A stretch of 64,000 nucleotides of DNA from Calothrix sp. PCC 7103 (GCF_000331305.1 NZ_KB217478.1:800904-864903); one strand, 5' to 3'; counted from the first letter of the stretch, positions 16,975 through 25,748 are shown. The notes: generated by a model not told the origin, from the sequence alone. Made by a program: numbers and translations.

Positions 16975-17682
16975 TTACTTTTTAACAGCAAACCACTGCT
17001 TAGTAATTAGGTTTAACAAAAAGACTTCTTGATTTTCTTCATAGACATTTTTGTCATTTTCGGAATTTCCTTCGGTATCGGTATCAAAAGTAATAATTTT
17101 ACCCTTTTCTATTCTTAAACAGTTCTTTTCTTGAATATATTCACTGCTGTGTTCATAAATCCAACCAGGATTTTCACCTTTGGTATTTAGCTTTTTCATT
17201 TCAAAGGTATCACAATCGAGTAAAAACACGCGCGTTTCACCAAGAACTCGGTCTTGTTGATATCCTAAGCTACCAATTATGTATATATTGTTATCAACGA
17301 GTGTTGCCGAATGGTAATGTGAAGGCTGAAAAAAATTCATTGGATAGCCGTAAATGTTAATTTCTCCATTAGGATGTTTTACGACGACATCATTATATAT
17401 ACAATAATCAGGGTCAAAATACTCTTCATGCTCACCACCTATATGTACAATACGCCCATCTGGTAGTACTGTACTTGACATCCCATGTCTTTGAAAGCAC
17501 CAAATAGGACCTTCGCGTAATTTATTAGTACATCCAAATTCTTCGCGTGCTTCCCAAGCAGAATAACCAGTTTCGACCATATATAGCCAAAACTCAAAAT
17601 TCATTGGGTGAGGATTATCATGCCCAAACTTTGGATATTTTTGACGCTGAAACGTTTCGTAACTTACCGTCGCATATACCAT
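16975..17682 (-). CDS. Kelch-like beta-propeller fragment or short kelch protein
   Basis: 235 residues. Two stretches resemble kelch/galactose-oxidase blades: LPDGRIVHIGGEHEEYF and HYHSATLVDNNIYIIGSLGY. The C-terminal part (DTFEMKKLNTKGENPGWIYEHSS, then QEVFLLNLITKQWFAVKK) repeats the same pattern. Full propellers need six or seven blades, about 300 residues, so this is short and may be partial or a different fold. No signal peptide. Function unknown. Confidence 0.55.
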   Translation of the reverse strand: MVYATVSYETFQRQKYPKFGHDNPHPMNFEFWLYMVETGYSAWEAREEFGCTNKLREGPIWCFQRHGMSSTVLPDGRIVHIGGEHEEYFDPDYCIYNDVVVKHPNGEINIYGYPMNFFQPSHYHSATLVDNNIYIIGSLGYQQDRVLGETRVFLLDCDTFEMKKLNTKGENPGWIYEHSSEYIQEKNCLRIEKGKIITFDTDTEGNSENDKNVYEENQEVFLLNLITKQWFAVKK

Positions 17683-17718
17683 ACAGCAATCCAGAATTAT
17701 TCCTTAATCACGTTTTCT

Positions 17719-17768
17719 CCTACCCTTCGGGATATCCTCCGGATAACGGTAAAACCTCCGGTTTACAT
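17719..17768. repeat. Copy of the CCCTTCGGGATATC-type intergenic repeat
   Basis: Contains CTACCCTTCGGGATATCC followed by TCCGGATAACGGTAAAACC and TCCGGTTTAC, the same building blocks as the inner part of 16521-16710. It occupies the gap between the kelch-like gene and crtD. Confidence 0.55.
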
Positions 17769-17813
17769 GTTTCTTTAGTTAAACGCCTTAATTAACTCAC
17801 GACTGCTGCTATA

Positions 17814-19319
17814 TTAACTTATCTGAAGTCCTGCTTCAATTTGTCTGACTACCGTTAGCGCAGAATAGCTAACACCAGCGGTTCCTTCACCTGGATGCGT
17901 AGAGTCACCGACTAGCCACAAACGTGGTATGGGTGTACGGTTAGCAAAACCAAAGGGGCCAAAAGTTGGAATGCGTTGCCCAATTCCTCCTACTATACCT
18001 TCAGAGCGTCCAGTATAGCGGTAGAAAGTGCGGGGTGTTGCGGCTTCAACATGAACTATAGTTTCAGGTTTTAAATAAAAATATTTATTTAGATGTGATA
18101 TTGCTTCCGAAGTAAACCTTTGTTTTAAAGCTTCATAATCTTCGGTCTTCCACCATCGTTCCACATCGACAAACGACGAGGCTATTATTGTCGCTTTACC
18201 AGCAGGCGCCCGTCCATCACCTTCATGGCTGACAGAAACAAATAGCGAGTTATTTTCCCCAACTGGGCCATTGGGATTATACAAAAATTGTAGATGTGGT
18301 GGACATTCAGCAGGAATAGCACTTGTGTCAACACCAAGATATATAACAAAGGCGCCTGATGGTGAAGGAAGTTTTTCTACGCGCTTTTTATAACCCCGTG
18401 GTGTCTTGTCTCCTAACAACTGCATTAGATTTTGCACTGTGACGTTAGCAACTATATGGTCTGCGGGTTCTTCCCACATCTCTCCAGTTTTCAGATTTTT
18501 AACTATGACGCTAACAGCTTTACCTTTCTTAACAAGAATATTTTCTACACTATGCCGCATCAAAAGCTTTCCACCATCACGTTCCAAAGCAATAACTAAA
18601 CAGTCACTAAGAACTTGCATACTGCCTTTGAGATGAAATAAACCTTGCGGTGCCTGTGATACAGATAATGCAGTTGCGGCATAAAGTAACGCAGTTTCTT
18701 CGGCACTTACCTGTGAATATAATTTGAGTTGTAAATCTAAGAATGTTCGTAACCGTTGGTCATGAGCTAACTTATACGCGCGCAGTGCATCACCAACAGT
18801 AAATAAAGTGTATGGTACAGTAATAAAAGTACTTGGGCGCACAGCTTGAGTCAACTGCCACAAATCCCAAACATTGCGTGGTGGCAGTACAGGGTCGCGT
18901 CCTTGAAATTGCCAACTAGCTTTAAATAACTCAGCTAATAATCCCCAAAATGGTTCGCTACCAGGAAACTGACGAATACGTTCTTCATGCCATTTTACTG
19001 GGTCACGCCAAACATTAATAGGTGTATTTTCACCAGGTAAAAACACAGCACAAGCAGGGTCGCAATGTGTAGCTTCTGGTATATCAATATTTAACTCCGA
19101 GAAAATCCGATGATGAATACCTCCTGCTTCCAACCCCGCAACTTGAGTGGCGCCAACATCAAAGGTAAAACCCTTACGCTTAAACGTCGAAGCGCAACCA
19201 CCCGGTACTAACGCTTGGTCAAGAATTAAAACGTCGTATCCACGATGCGCTAATAACGCACCAGCAGTTAGTCCACCAATTCCGGCGCCGATGACAACCA
19301 CGCGAGGTTTTTTACCCAT
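17814..19319 (-). CDS. crtD: Carotenoid C-3',4' desaturase (CrtD-type)
   Basis: 501 residues, a FAD-dependent phytoene-desaturase-family enzyme. The dinucleotide-binding motif is VVVIGAGIGGLTAG (residues 7-20), followed by the acidic strand end and VPGGCASTF. The C-terminus has the family FAD-contact region (RLWLVGDSTHPGEGTAGVSY). The N-terminal wording and length match the cyanobacterial CrtD that introduces the 3',4' double bond in myxol/myxoxanthophyll synthesis, rather than CrtH or CrtP/CrtQ; this assignment is from remembered family features. The enzyme is probably thylakoid- or cytoplasmic-membrane associated. It stands alone, with repeat-rich DNA on both sides and no other carotenoid gene in view. 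Confidence 0.78.
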   Translation of the reverse strand: MGKKPRVVVIGAGIGGLTAGALLAHRGYDVLILDQALVPGGCASTFKRKGFTFDVGATQVAGLEAGGIHHRIFSELNIDIPEATHCDPACAVFLPGENTPINVWRDPVKWHEERIRQFPGSEPFWGLLAELFKASWQFQGRDPVLPPRNVWDLWQLTQAVRPSTFITVPYTLFTVGDALRAYKLAHDQRLRTFLDLQLKLYSQVSAEETALLYAATALSVSQAPQGLFHLKGSMQVLSDCLVIALERDGGKLLMRHSVENILVKKGKAVSVIVKNLKTGEMWEEPADHIVANVTVQNLMQLLGDKTPRGYKKRVEKLPSPSGAFVIYLGVDTSAIPAECPPHLQFLYNPNGPVGENNSLFVSVSHEGDGRAPAGKATIIASSFVDVERWWKTEDYEALKQRFTSEAISHLNKYFYLKPETIVHVEAATPRTFYRYTGRSEGIVGGIGQRIPTFGPFGFANRTPIPRLWLVGDSTHPGEGTAGVSYSALTVVRQIEAGLQIS

Positions 19320-19609
19320 AACATTTACCTTGGCATTTTTACTCTAACTTTTAGATTTTTTAACATATCTACTTATATTGTTACATCTTTCTATAAAAAT
19401 AAGTCAGATTAGTAAAATTTCTGACACACAAATCTTGGCACGGTAACAGTATCGCTAGGTAGCGCAAGCGATAACAGCGTTGATTGTCTCAACAGCAAGG
19501 TTCAAGTAAATAGTTATTGCATAAATAAAATCAACATAGAAATACTGGTAGATATTAGTTTAATAACAAACATTCAGTCGAAAAAAGTGATTGGTAGCTG
19601 TAATTCATG

Positions 19610-19756
19610 AAATATAGGACTACTATTTGATTTTTGAACAAAATTAAGTATCGTACTAAAGTACTAAATTCCTGATAATAGTGCGTTACGCAGTCGCTGA
19701 GGTGCCCTACTTATCTACGTATCTTTTCAAAAATCAAACCGGATTCCTATATATTT
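19610..19756. mobile_element. MITE-like 147-base element with inverted ends
   Basis: Left end 19610-19639 and right end 19726-19756 are imperfect inverted repeats sharing AAATATAGGA and TTTGATTTTTGAA, with a few extra bases in the right end. The interior has no frame of note. The arrangement is that of a non-autonomous transposon remnant or an excised IS. No clear target duplication is visible. The rest of 19320-19770 holds nothing I can assign. Confidence 0.55.
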
Positions 19757-19770
19757 AGTAACGTCTTCAC

Positions 19771-20109
19771 CTAGGCACGTAAAAAATTGAGTAATTTATC
19801 TAAAATTTGTTGTTGCGTTTCCATAGAAAATTCCCCTAACTCACGCAGAACAAGCGACTGACGCAGCGTGATTAAATGGTCTAATCTAATAGTTGAAGCC
19901 TTATGTAAACCGCTGGTAGGAAAATCAGGATGACTCGTATTAATAACAATATCAGTCTCTAGTAACTCGCAAGGAATCATACTAGTAATTAAAGCAAGAG
20001 TGATGTGTTGATTTGCTCCTACAGGGTTAGTCAAGCAAACTGCCGGACGTGCCTTAATAGAAGATAAATCATCCAACGGAAAACTTACTAAAACAACTTT
20101 ACCCTTCAC
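19771..20109 (-). CDS. MazF/PemK-family toxin-like protein (solitary)
   Basis: 112 residues starting at a GTG (20107-20109). The sequence KGKVVLVSFPLDDLSSIKAR followed by PAVCLTN is the typical PemK/MazF beginning (xGxVxLVxFPFxDxxxxKxRPAxVL), and LDHLITLRQSLVLRELGEFS is the typical end. Family members are mRNA interferases normally paired with an antitoxin encoded immediately upstream. Upstream on the minus strand there is only a very short frame and a TPR remnant, so no partner is visible. It may be an orphan, a decayed pair, or rely on an antitoxin elsewhere. Confidence 0.75.
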   Translation of the reverse strand: MKGKVVLVSFPLDDLSSIKARPAVCLTNPVGANQHITLALITSMIPCELLETDIVINTSHPDFPTSGLHKASTIRLDHLITLRQSLVLRELGEFSMETQQQILDKLLNFLRA

Positions 20110-20171
20110 AAACTGAAATCCTGTCCTTTAAAATATAAGTACCTTCATTTTTGCTCGCATTGAAATGCTAT

Positions 20172-20334
20172 CTATAATAGTGCCATAAACCGGGCGTTAT
20201 CACGAATGCCATCAAAATCAACGTTAGTTTTGACCAGTTCTCTATACTCAGCATCTAAATTAATTGCTTTATCGTAATATTGTATTGCTTCCTGTCACTT
20301 TCCTAATCTGAATAAAGCATATTCTATCGGACAT
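20172..20334 (-). pseudogene. TPR-protein C-terminal remnant
   Basis: Minus-strand frame reads YALFRLGK, stop, QEAIQYYDKAINLDAEYREL, VKTNVDFDGIRDNARFMALL, stop (20172-20174). GKxQEAIxxYDKAIxLDxxY is a tetratricopeptide repeat, and the final part matches the usual tail of cyanobacterial TPR proteins. A TGA replaces a residue in the repeat and no start exists, so this is a dead fragment. Confidence 0.6.
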
Positions 20335-20560
20335 TAAAATTTCTCTACCGACTTCCACCAAAATATCATCATCTCCTGCACATTATTACAGTTCACATAT
20401 GCTGGGTCTCCTGCGGGTAAAGGTCAAAACGGTGCGAAAGCATTGTATAGGCATTTTAAGAACTGAAAATCTTGAGTCATAACTAGTCAAAAAATAACCA
20501 ACGCTATGTTACCTCATCCTCTGTAGACTTTACGCTTAATAAGTTAAAAATCTTAGTCTA

Positions 20561-20590
20561 TTACCACAGAGACACAGAGTTCACAGAGAG
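20561..20590. repeat. Dispersed 'ACCACAGAGACACAGAG' repeat
   Basis: TTACCACAGAGACACAGAGT then TCACAGAGAG: reverse-orientation copy of the family at 3140, 3597, 36883 and 39706. It lies in a gene-free interval. Confidence 0.6.
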
Positions 20591-20792
20591 TAATGTAGAG
20601 ATGAGATAGCGTTTTAAAGTAAACGAGTTAGTCGGTTTAAATAATTAAAGCTTCGTAGCGTAGCCACTGTGGAAGCGCATCGCTTACTACAAACTAATTT
20701 CCTAGCTTTACGTTTTTTAACAAAGTTTGGTTTATTCTTGCCGAGTTATTGAGTCGTTGATAGGCGCTAGCTTGAAACTAATCAAGCCAACA

Positions 20793-20821
20793 GTACTACT
20801 GGTTGAACTGACCAGTAGTAC
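20793..20821. repeat. Perfect 11-base-pair hairpin
   Basis: GTACTACTGGT (20793-20803) and ACCAGTAGTAC (20811-20821) are exact inverted copies around the seven-base loop TGAACTG. No U-run follows on either strand, so it is not an ordinary terminator. It may be part of a small RNA or a protein-binding site. Confidence 0.55.
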
Positions 20822-20942
20822 CAAAAATGGTGCTTTGAAGTGAATCTTATGTACTACTAAAAGCCAATAATCACAAATTATCGTTATTTATACTGCAAAT
20901 TGGTAGAATCTAGAGTTTTATTATGATATCCAGTCCAAAACT

Positions 20943-20992
20943 CAGATTCTACCCTACCCTTCGGATAACGGGAAAACTCCGTTTACGCTGCG
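20943..20992. repeat. Copy of the CTACCCTTCGG/CCGTTTACG repeat
   Basis: TCTACCCTACCCTTCGGATA, ACGGGAAAACTCCGTTTACG and CTGCG: same units as inside the element at 16521-16710, without that element's inverted ends. Confidence 0.55.
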
Positions 20993-21426
20993 TGACTAAT
21001 GACAATTTGAATCTGCTTTTGGTGTAAAATCATTTATCCGTTGCCAATTTCCCTCTCTCAACAATGCAACGCAAGTTTTTCTTAAAGATTAAGGCAAATT
21101 TTATGTTGATTTTTAAAGATTGTGTGAATTCAATATTTAATTTAAATAATACCAATGAACTAATTATTTCTATAGATTGTAGTCAATAGAAGCATTAGAG
21201 CAAATCAGTATTATAGACGCATTTATACACGTAGTATAGGGATGTATTTAAACAAACTTCTCATAATTGATATTTTTATATCTATTATAGAAAAATACGT
21301 AAAGTTACCTTGAAATTTTCATATATTTTGTGTTCTCACCAGCTAATTGTACGTAATTACAATATTAAGTTTACAAACAAAACTTAGTGAAAATACTTAA
21401 AAAATCGTAACGCAGTATATATAATT

Positions 21427-22539
21427 ATGAGTGCAAAAAAGTCTTTATCCCAAATTAGTGTTATAAAGTTTACAAAGTTTATAAAACCTATTAAGCATAT
21501 TTCTTGCAACAAGTTTTTAATGTTGATTATCGCTTTTTTAGGATTCGGAGGCGCCTGGTACTGGCAACCATTAACAAATATTTCTCGTATAAGTCCCTTG
21601 GCACAGGCAACAGGGGTAACACAAGCTTTAACGCTGGCTGGACATTTGGGAACGGTGTCGGTGGTAGCTTATAGTCCTGATGGCATGACAATTGCTAGTG
21701 CAAGTAGCGATAAAACAATCAAGCTGTGGGATGTAGTTACAGGAAAATTACATGACACACTTGTAGGGCATACTCAGGAAATCAATACTATTGCGTTCAG
21801 TCCTAACGGTAAAATACTCGCAAGTGGCAGCTTGGATGGAACTATAAAATTATGGGATACCAGTACAGGGAAACAAGTTCGCACTCTTACTGGACACGCT
21901 GCATCTGTACAGTCTGTTGCTTTTAGTCCAGACGGTGCCATTTTGGCTAGCGGAGGTTGGGATCAGAATGTTAAAGTGTGGGATGTAACGAAAGGAATAT
22001 TAGTCAGGACGATTAAGGGAAATTGTGATGTTATTAATAGTCTGGCTATTACAGTGTTACCAAAAGAATTTAGTTTGAGTAAACGAGGTCATGAAGCCAT
22101 AATTGCTACAGCCACTCAATTCGACAGTAAAATCAAAATTTGGGATTTAAAAACAGGGCAAAGAGTACAAACTCTGGCTGGGCATGATGATAGTGCGGTT
22201 ACAGCATTGGCTATTAGCCCTGATGGTAAAACTCTTGCTTCTTCAGGGTGGGATAAAACTGTTAGACTTTGGAACCTTGAAAATAATGAAGAAATACGTA
22301 CTTTAAAAGGACATACTGACCGCGTTTGGTCTGTTGCATTTAGCCCTGATGGTAAAACTCTTGCTAGTGGAAGTTGGGATAAAACTATTAAACTTTGGAA
22401 TGTACAAAAAGGTAAAGCAATTAATACATTCATCGGACATAGTAACCGTATTTGGTCAGTTGCTTTTAGCCCAGACAGCAAGAATCTAGCTAGTAGCAGT
22501 TTCGATAACACTATCAAAGTCTGGCACCTAGAATTGTAG
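21427..22539 (+). CDS. Membrane-anchored seven-bladed WD40 protein
   Basis: 370 residues. A basic N-terminus is followed by one hydrophobic helix at about 31-47 (LMLIIAFLGFGGAWYW) with C-terminal Gly-Ala, so the propeller is probably outside the cytoplasmic membrane. Seven WD40 repeats fill residues ~67-370, each ending in a KLWD/RLWN-type strand; the fourth has a longer insertion (GNCDVINSLAITVLPKEF). Seven repeats make one complete propeller, so the gene looks intact, unlike the broken WD40 gene at 9.9-12.1 kb. It is followed by a probable terminator hairpin and then a kinase/WD40 gene in the same direction. It presumably scaffolds protein interactions; partners are unknown. Confidence 0.88.
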   Translation: MSAKKSLSQISVIKFTKFIKPIKHISCNKFLMLIIAFLGFGGAWYWQPLTNISRISPLAQATGVTQALTLAGHLGTVSVVAYSPDGMTIASASSDKTIKLWDVVTGKLHDTLVGHTQEINTIAFSPNGKILASGSLDGTIKLWDTSTGKQVRTLTGHAASVQSVAFSPDGAILASGGWDQNVKVWDVTKGILVRTIKGNCDVINSLAITVLPKEFSLSKRGHEAIIATATQFDSKIKIWDLKTGQRVQTLAGHDDSAVTALAISPDGKTLASSGWDKTVRLWNLENNEEIRTLKGHTDRVWSVAFSPDGKTLASGSWDKTIKLWNVQKGKAINTFIGHSNRIWSVAFSPDSKNLASSSFDNTIKVWHLEL

Positions 22540-22540
22540 A

Positions 22541-22606
22541 AACCGGGTTTCTTTTTTATAAGTTGTAATAAAAATAACAATTTATCATAGAAACCCGGTT
22601 TTTTAT
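22541..22606 (+). terminator. Inverted repeat with terminator-like end (GAAACCGGGTTTC repeats)
   Basis: GAAACCGGGTTTCTTTTTT just after the WD40 stop pairs with GAAACCCGGTTTTTTATA about 35 bases further on. Either arm is also nearly self-complementary. The second arm is followed by a T-run, as in a Rho-independent terminator. The same unit recurs near 49702, 56727 and 56774, so this is also a dispersed repeat. Confidence 0.55.
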
Positions 22607-22701
22607 ATTTATTTAAACTAAATAATTAAAAATTAGGCAAATTAGCAGAGATATTTATCAGCTAGCGCTATCATTGACATCTATACTGGAACAAAGTTGC
22701 T

Positions 22702-24828
22702 GTGAAGATGCTCTGCTGCCTGAACCCAGATTGCCCCAGTCCTATCAATCCTGACACAAATCAGTATTGCCAGAGTTGCAGCGCACCTCTGACCACGTTG
22801 CTTCGAGGTCATTATCGTGTTACTAAAGTACTTTCCGATGAGGGAGGTTTTGGCAGAACTTATTTGGCAGAAGATGTTGATAAGCTTAATGAACGTTGTG
22901 TTGTCAAACAATTAGCACCCAAAGTCCAAGGTACGTGGGCTTTAAATAAGGCTATTGAGCTTTTTAAGGAAGAAGCCAAACGTTTACAAGAGCTTGGGAG
23001 ACATTCGCAAATTCCAACGTTGCTTGCCTACTTTGAACAAGATAATTATTTGTATCTCGTCCAAGAGTTTATTGAGGGTCAGAATTTATTTAGAGAACTG
23101 CAACAGCGAACAAGTTTTAATGAGGCTCAAATTCGTGAATTATTTATGTACGTGTTACCTGTACTGAGTTTTATTCACGAACACGGAGTTATTCACCGTG
23201 ATATCAAGCCTCAAAATATCATGCGTCGTTCACTTCAATACACTACTTTTCGCTCGACACCACATACATCAACATCAGGAATAAACAAACGCGGTGGTGA
23301 TATCGTTTTAATTGACTTCGGCGCCTCAAAGCAGTTAACTGCAACAGTCCAAACTAAACCAGGCACAACTATTGGTTCGTTTGGATACAGTCCAATTGAG
23401 CAAATTAACGGTGGTGAAGCGTATCCGGCTAGTGATTTATTTAGTCTAGGCGCCACGTGTTTTCATTTAATGACTGGTATTTCACCATTCCAACTATGGA
23501 CAGAATACGGATACAGTTGGGTGAATTCATGGCGCCACCATCTTCGACATGAAGTATCTAATGAATTGGGGGAGATTCTTGACAAACTGCTTAAAAAAGA
23601 TATCAACCAGCGCTATCAATCTGCTGAAGAAGTACAAAGGGATTTAGATATAGGAACCACTTCATCAACATCCAATGGACAAATTCCTTTGCCTTTCTTA
23701 TCAACAAACAATCAGCCTCGGTTCTCATCACAACGGTTATTTAAACCTTCACCCTTAGCACAATTCCTAGCTAAATTTGCATCTATACGTTCAGCGTTTC
23801 TTGCAAATACCAAAATAGCAAAATCTTTATTAATAAGTAGCGCCGTATTAGTGGTCAGTTTAACTGGTACACAAATATACGGCTATATACGGTACAAAAT
23901 ATTTCCAACGGCGCCAACATTTTTGATTAATAGTTTACCCAGCAGTGCTTTCTTGCAACAAACAATTTCAGCACATTCAGGTTATGTGATGTCTGTTGCA
24001 ATTAGTGCAAATAGAAAAACTTTAGCTAGTGGCAGCACTGACAAAACTATCAAGCTGTGGAGTCTGGATGGTGAAGAAATTCGTATGCTGAGAGGTCACA
24101 ATCAAAGTGTAATGAAAGTTGTCTTTAGTGCCGATAGTAAAACTCTTGCCAGTGGTAGCACCGATAAAACAGCAAAACTGTGGAACGTTGAAACAGGACA
24201 AGAAATCCGCACGTTTGTAGGACATAGTGATGCTATTACCGATTTAGCTTTTAGTCCAGACAGAAAAACACTTGCTACAAGTAGCTCTGATAAAACAATA
24301 AAACTTTGGAATATTGCCACAGGAGAAGAAATTCGTACCCTTAGAGGTCACATAAGTAGAGTTACATCAGTTGCATTTAGTCCTGACGGTAAAGTAATTG
24401 CAGCAGGAAGTAACGATAAAACTATTAAGTTATGGAACGTTTCCACTGGAGAAGAGTTTCGTACCTTAAAAGGTCATAAAGATACCGTGACGCAAATTGC
24501 CTTTAGTCCAGACGGTAATCAAATTGCCAGTGGAAGTAGCGACAGAAGCATTAAACTCTGGAATGTATCCAACGGTCAGGAGTACCGAATGCTTGAAGGT
24601 CACACCGATACAGTCTGGTCTGTTGCCTTCAGCTTTGACTCTACAATGTTAGCTAGTGCCAGTAGTGACACAATGATTAAATTATGGAATCCTTTCAGTG
24701 GTGAAGAAATTCGCACCCTGCAAGGTCATAATAGCCGCGTTTGGTCTATTGCTTTTACTACAGACGGCAAAACACTTGTCAGTGGTAGTGAAGATGGCAC
24801 TATTAAAATTTGGAGAATTACTCCTTGA
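22702..24828 (+). CDS. Ser/Thr protein kinase with zinc-ribbon start and seven WD40 repeats
   Basis: 708 residues (GTG at 22702 or ATG at 22708). The N-terminus has a Cys-rich ribbon (CCLNPDCPSP and CQSC). Residues ~37-320 are a Hanks-type kinase: glycine loop DEGGFGRTYLA, ATP lysine K69 in VVKQL, catalytic loop HRDIKPQN with D167, DFG motif IDFGAS with D205, and a GSFGYSPIEQ activation segment. All key residues are present, so it should be active. One membrane helix lies near 372-396 (LLISSAVLVVSLTGTQIYGY), and residues ~420-708 carry seven WD40 repeats. The kinase is thus cytoplasmic and the propeller is probably on the other side. It lies 162 bases after another membrane-anchored WD40 gene. 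Confidence 0.93.
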   Translation: MKMLCCLNPDCPSPINPDTNQYCQSCSAPLTTLLRGHYRVTKVLSDEGGFGRTYLAEDVDKLNERCVVKQLAPKVQGTWALNKAIELFKEEAKRLQELGRHSQIPTLLAYFEQDNYLYLVQEFIEGQNLFRELQQRTSFNEAQIRELFMYVLPVLSFIHEHGVIHRDIKPQNIMRRSLQYTTFRSTPHTSTSGINKRGGDIVLIDFGASKQLTATVQTKPGTTIGSFGYSPIEQINGGEAYPASDLFSLGATCFHLMTGISPFQLWTEYGYSWVNSWRHHLRHEVSNELGEILDKLLKKDINQRYQSAEEVQRDLDIGTTSSTSNGQIPLPFLSTNNQPRFSSQRLFKPSPLAQFLAKFASIRSAFLANTKIAKSLLISSAVLVVSLTGTQIYGYIRYKIFPTAPTFLINSLPSSAFLQQTISAHSGYVMSVAISANRKTLASGSTDKTIKLWSLDGEEIRMLRGHNQSVMKVVFSADSKTLASGSTDKTAKLWNVETGQEIRTFVGHSDAITDLAFSPDRKTLATSSSDKTIKLWNIATGEEIRTLRGHISRVTSVAFSPDGKVIAAGSNDKTIKLWNVSTGEEFRTLKGHKDTVTQIAFSPDGNQIASGSSDRSIKLWNVSNGQEYRMLEGHTDTVWSVAFSFDSTMLASASSDTMIKLWNPFSGEEIRTLQGHNSRVWSIAFTTDGKTLVSGSEDGTIKIWRITP

Positions 24829-24863
24829 ACACTAACGTCCAACACCTGTTACGTTCAAAATCC

Positions 24864-24893
24864 TGTAGAGACGTTACATCTAACATCTCTACA
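24864..24893. repeat. Hairpin TGTAGAGACGTTA/TAACATCTCTACA
   Basis: Arms 24864-24876 and 24881-24893 pair over 13 bases with one C-A mismatch around the loop CATC. It lies just after the kinase gene. A sister palindrome (AAGACGTTACATGTAACGTC) is at 41756-41777. No U-run follows, so termination is uncertain. Confidence 0.55.
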
Positions 24894-24964
24894 TGTATTC
24901 CATGACACATCTATATCAACATAGCTTAGGTTTAAAATAATATCGAATTTACCTAAGCAACCAC

Positions 24965-25672
24965 ATGTATTCTACACTACTTTTAATCTCGAAGTTATTA
25001 ACTAGTCAAATTACTGATATAAATAACACTGTCAATGTAAAATATTCTTATCTATATACACAGGCTGAAATAGTTAATACAAAACAAAATCAAGCTACAA
25101 AAAGTAAAGGTAGCTTTCAAGACATGTTAAATGCGCTTGGAGAACGTGAAACAGGCAAAACAGGCACCGCTGCGTATACATTTGTTAATCCTCAATTATA
25201 TTTCCTCGGTAAGTATCAGTTCGCAGAAGTTTTATTGAGGCGTTTGGGTTATTACAAGACACAAGCATACTATGGAAATGGCGCCGATAAGAATTACTGG
25301 CGCGGAAAGTGGACTAACAAACGTGGTATTGATAGTAAAAACAAATTTTTAAATTCCCCAAATGTACAAGAAGCAGCAATCAAAGAAGCTTTTGTTGTGT
25401 ACTGGCAAGATGTAAACTCTCTACTCAAACAGCGAGGCAAATCAATCAATCAGTATCTTAATAAACCCATCAACTTTAAAGATGGTAATAAATCAAAAAC
25501 TATCACTATTACCCTTTCGGGTCTTCTTGCTGCTACACATTTACGTGGCCCAGATAACATGGTAAATTTACTGGTACAAGGTAAAGCATCGCGCGATGAA
25601 TTTGGTACTTCAATTTTAGATTATTTAGAGTTGTTTAGTGGTTATAATACAACTTTGAAGGATATTCAATAA
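24965..25672 (+). CDS. Putative peptidoglycan hydrolase/lysozyme-like protein
   Basis: 235 residues. After a short hydrophobic start (MYSTLLLISKLLTSQ), the core reads LNALGERETGK...FLGKYQFAEVLLRRLGYY, then NYWRGKWTNKRGI, LSGLLAATHLRGPDNMVNLL and DEFGTSILDYLELF. Motifs of the form E(S/T)G...G(K/R)YQF and LAAAHLxGP recall lysozyme-like transglycosylase domains, where the glutamate is catalytic (Glu59 or Glu61 here). I base this on motif resemblance only. If correct, it acts in the periplasm on the cell wall. It is convergent with the aspartyl-tRNA synthetase gene, with an inverted repeat between them. Confidence 0.5.
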   Translation: MYSTLLLISKLLTSQITDINNTVNVKYSYLYTQAEIVNTKQNQATKSKGSFQDMLNALGERETGKTGTAAYTFVNPQLYFLGKYQFAEVLLRRLGYYKTQAYYGNGADKNYWRGKWTNKRGIDSKNKFLNSPNVQEAAIKEAFVVYWQDVNSLLKQRGKSINQYLNKPINFKDGNKSKTITITLSGLLAATHLRGPDNMVNLLVQGKASRDEFGTSILDYLELFSGYNTTLKDIQ

Positions 25673-25681
25673 TTAGTTGAA

Positions 25682-25746
25682 AGTGCTGAGTGCTGAGTGC
25701 TGAGTTTGGAATTAATACTCAGCACTCAGTACTCATAACTCAGCAC
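25682..25746. repeat. Inverted repeat of CTGAGTG units between convergent genes
   Basis: AAGTGCTGAGTGCTGAGTGC (start) and ACTCAGCACTCAGTACTC followed by ATAACTCAGCACTT (end) form a long imperfect hairpin between the two convergent genes, and could terminate both. The CACTCAGCACTCAGCACT part recurs at 30013-30050. Confidence 0.6.
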
Positions 25747-25748
25747 TT

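Larger units (their letters stand above)
20335..21426. other. Gene-free, repeat-containing interval
   Basis: No coding frame of any credible length. It holds a CACAGAG repeat (20561-20590), a strong hairpin (20793-20821) and a CTACCCTTCGG repeat (20943-20992). The last ~430 bases are very AT-rich and probably carry the promoter of the following WD40 gene, but I cannot place it. Confidence 0.6.

Noticed and set aside
25682-25746. CRISPR-like array from the CTGAGTG repeats
   Set aside because: The units are direct, short and without spacers, and form a simple inverted repeat between convergent genes.
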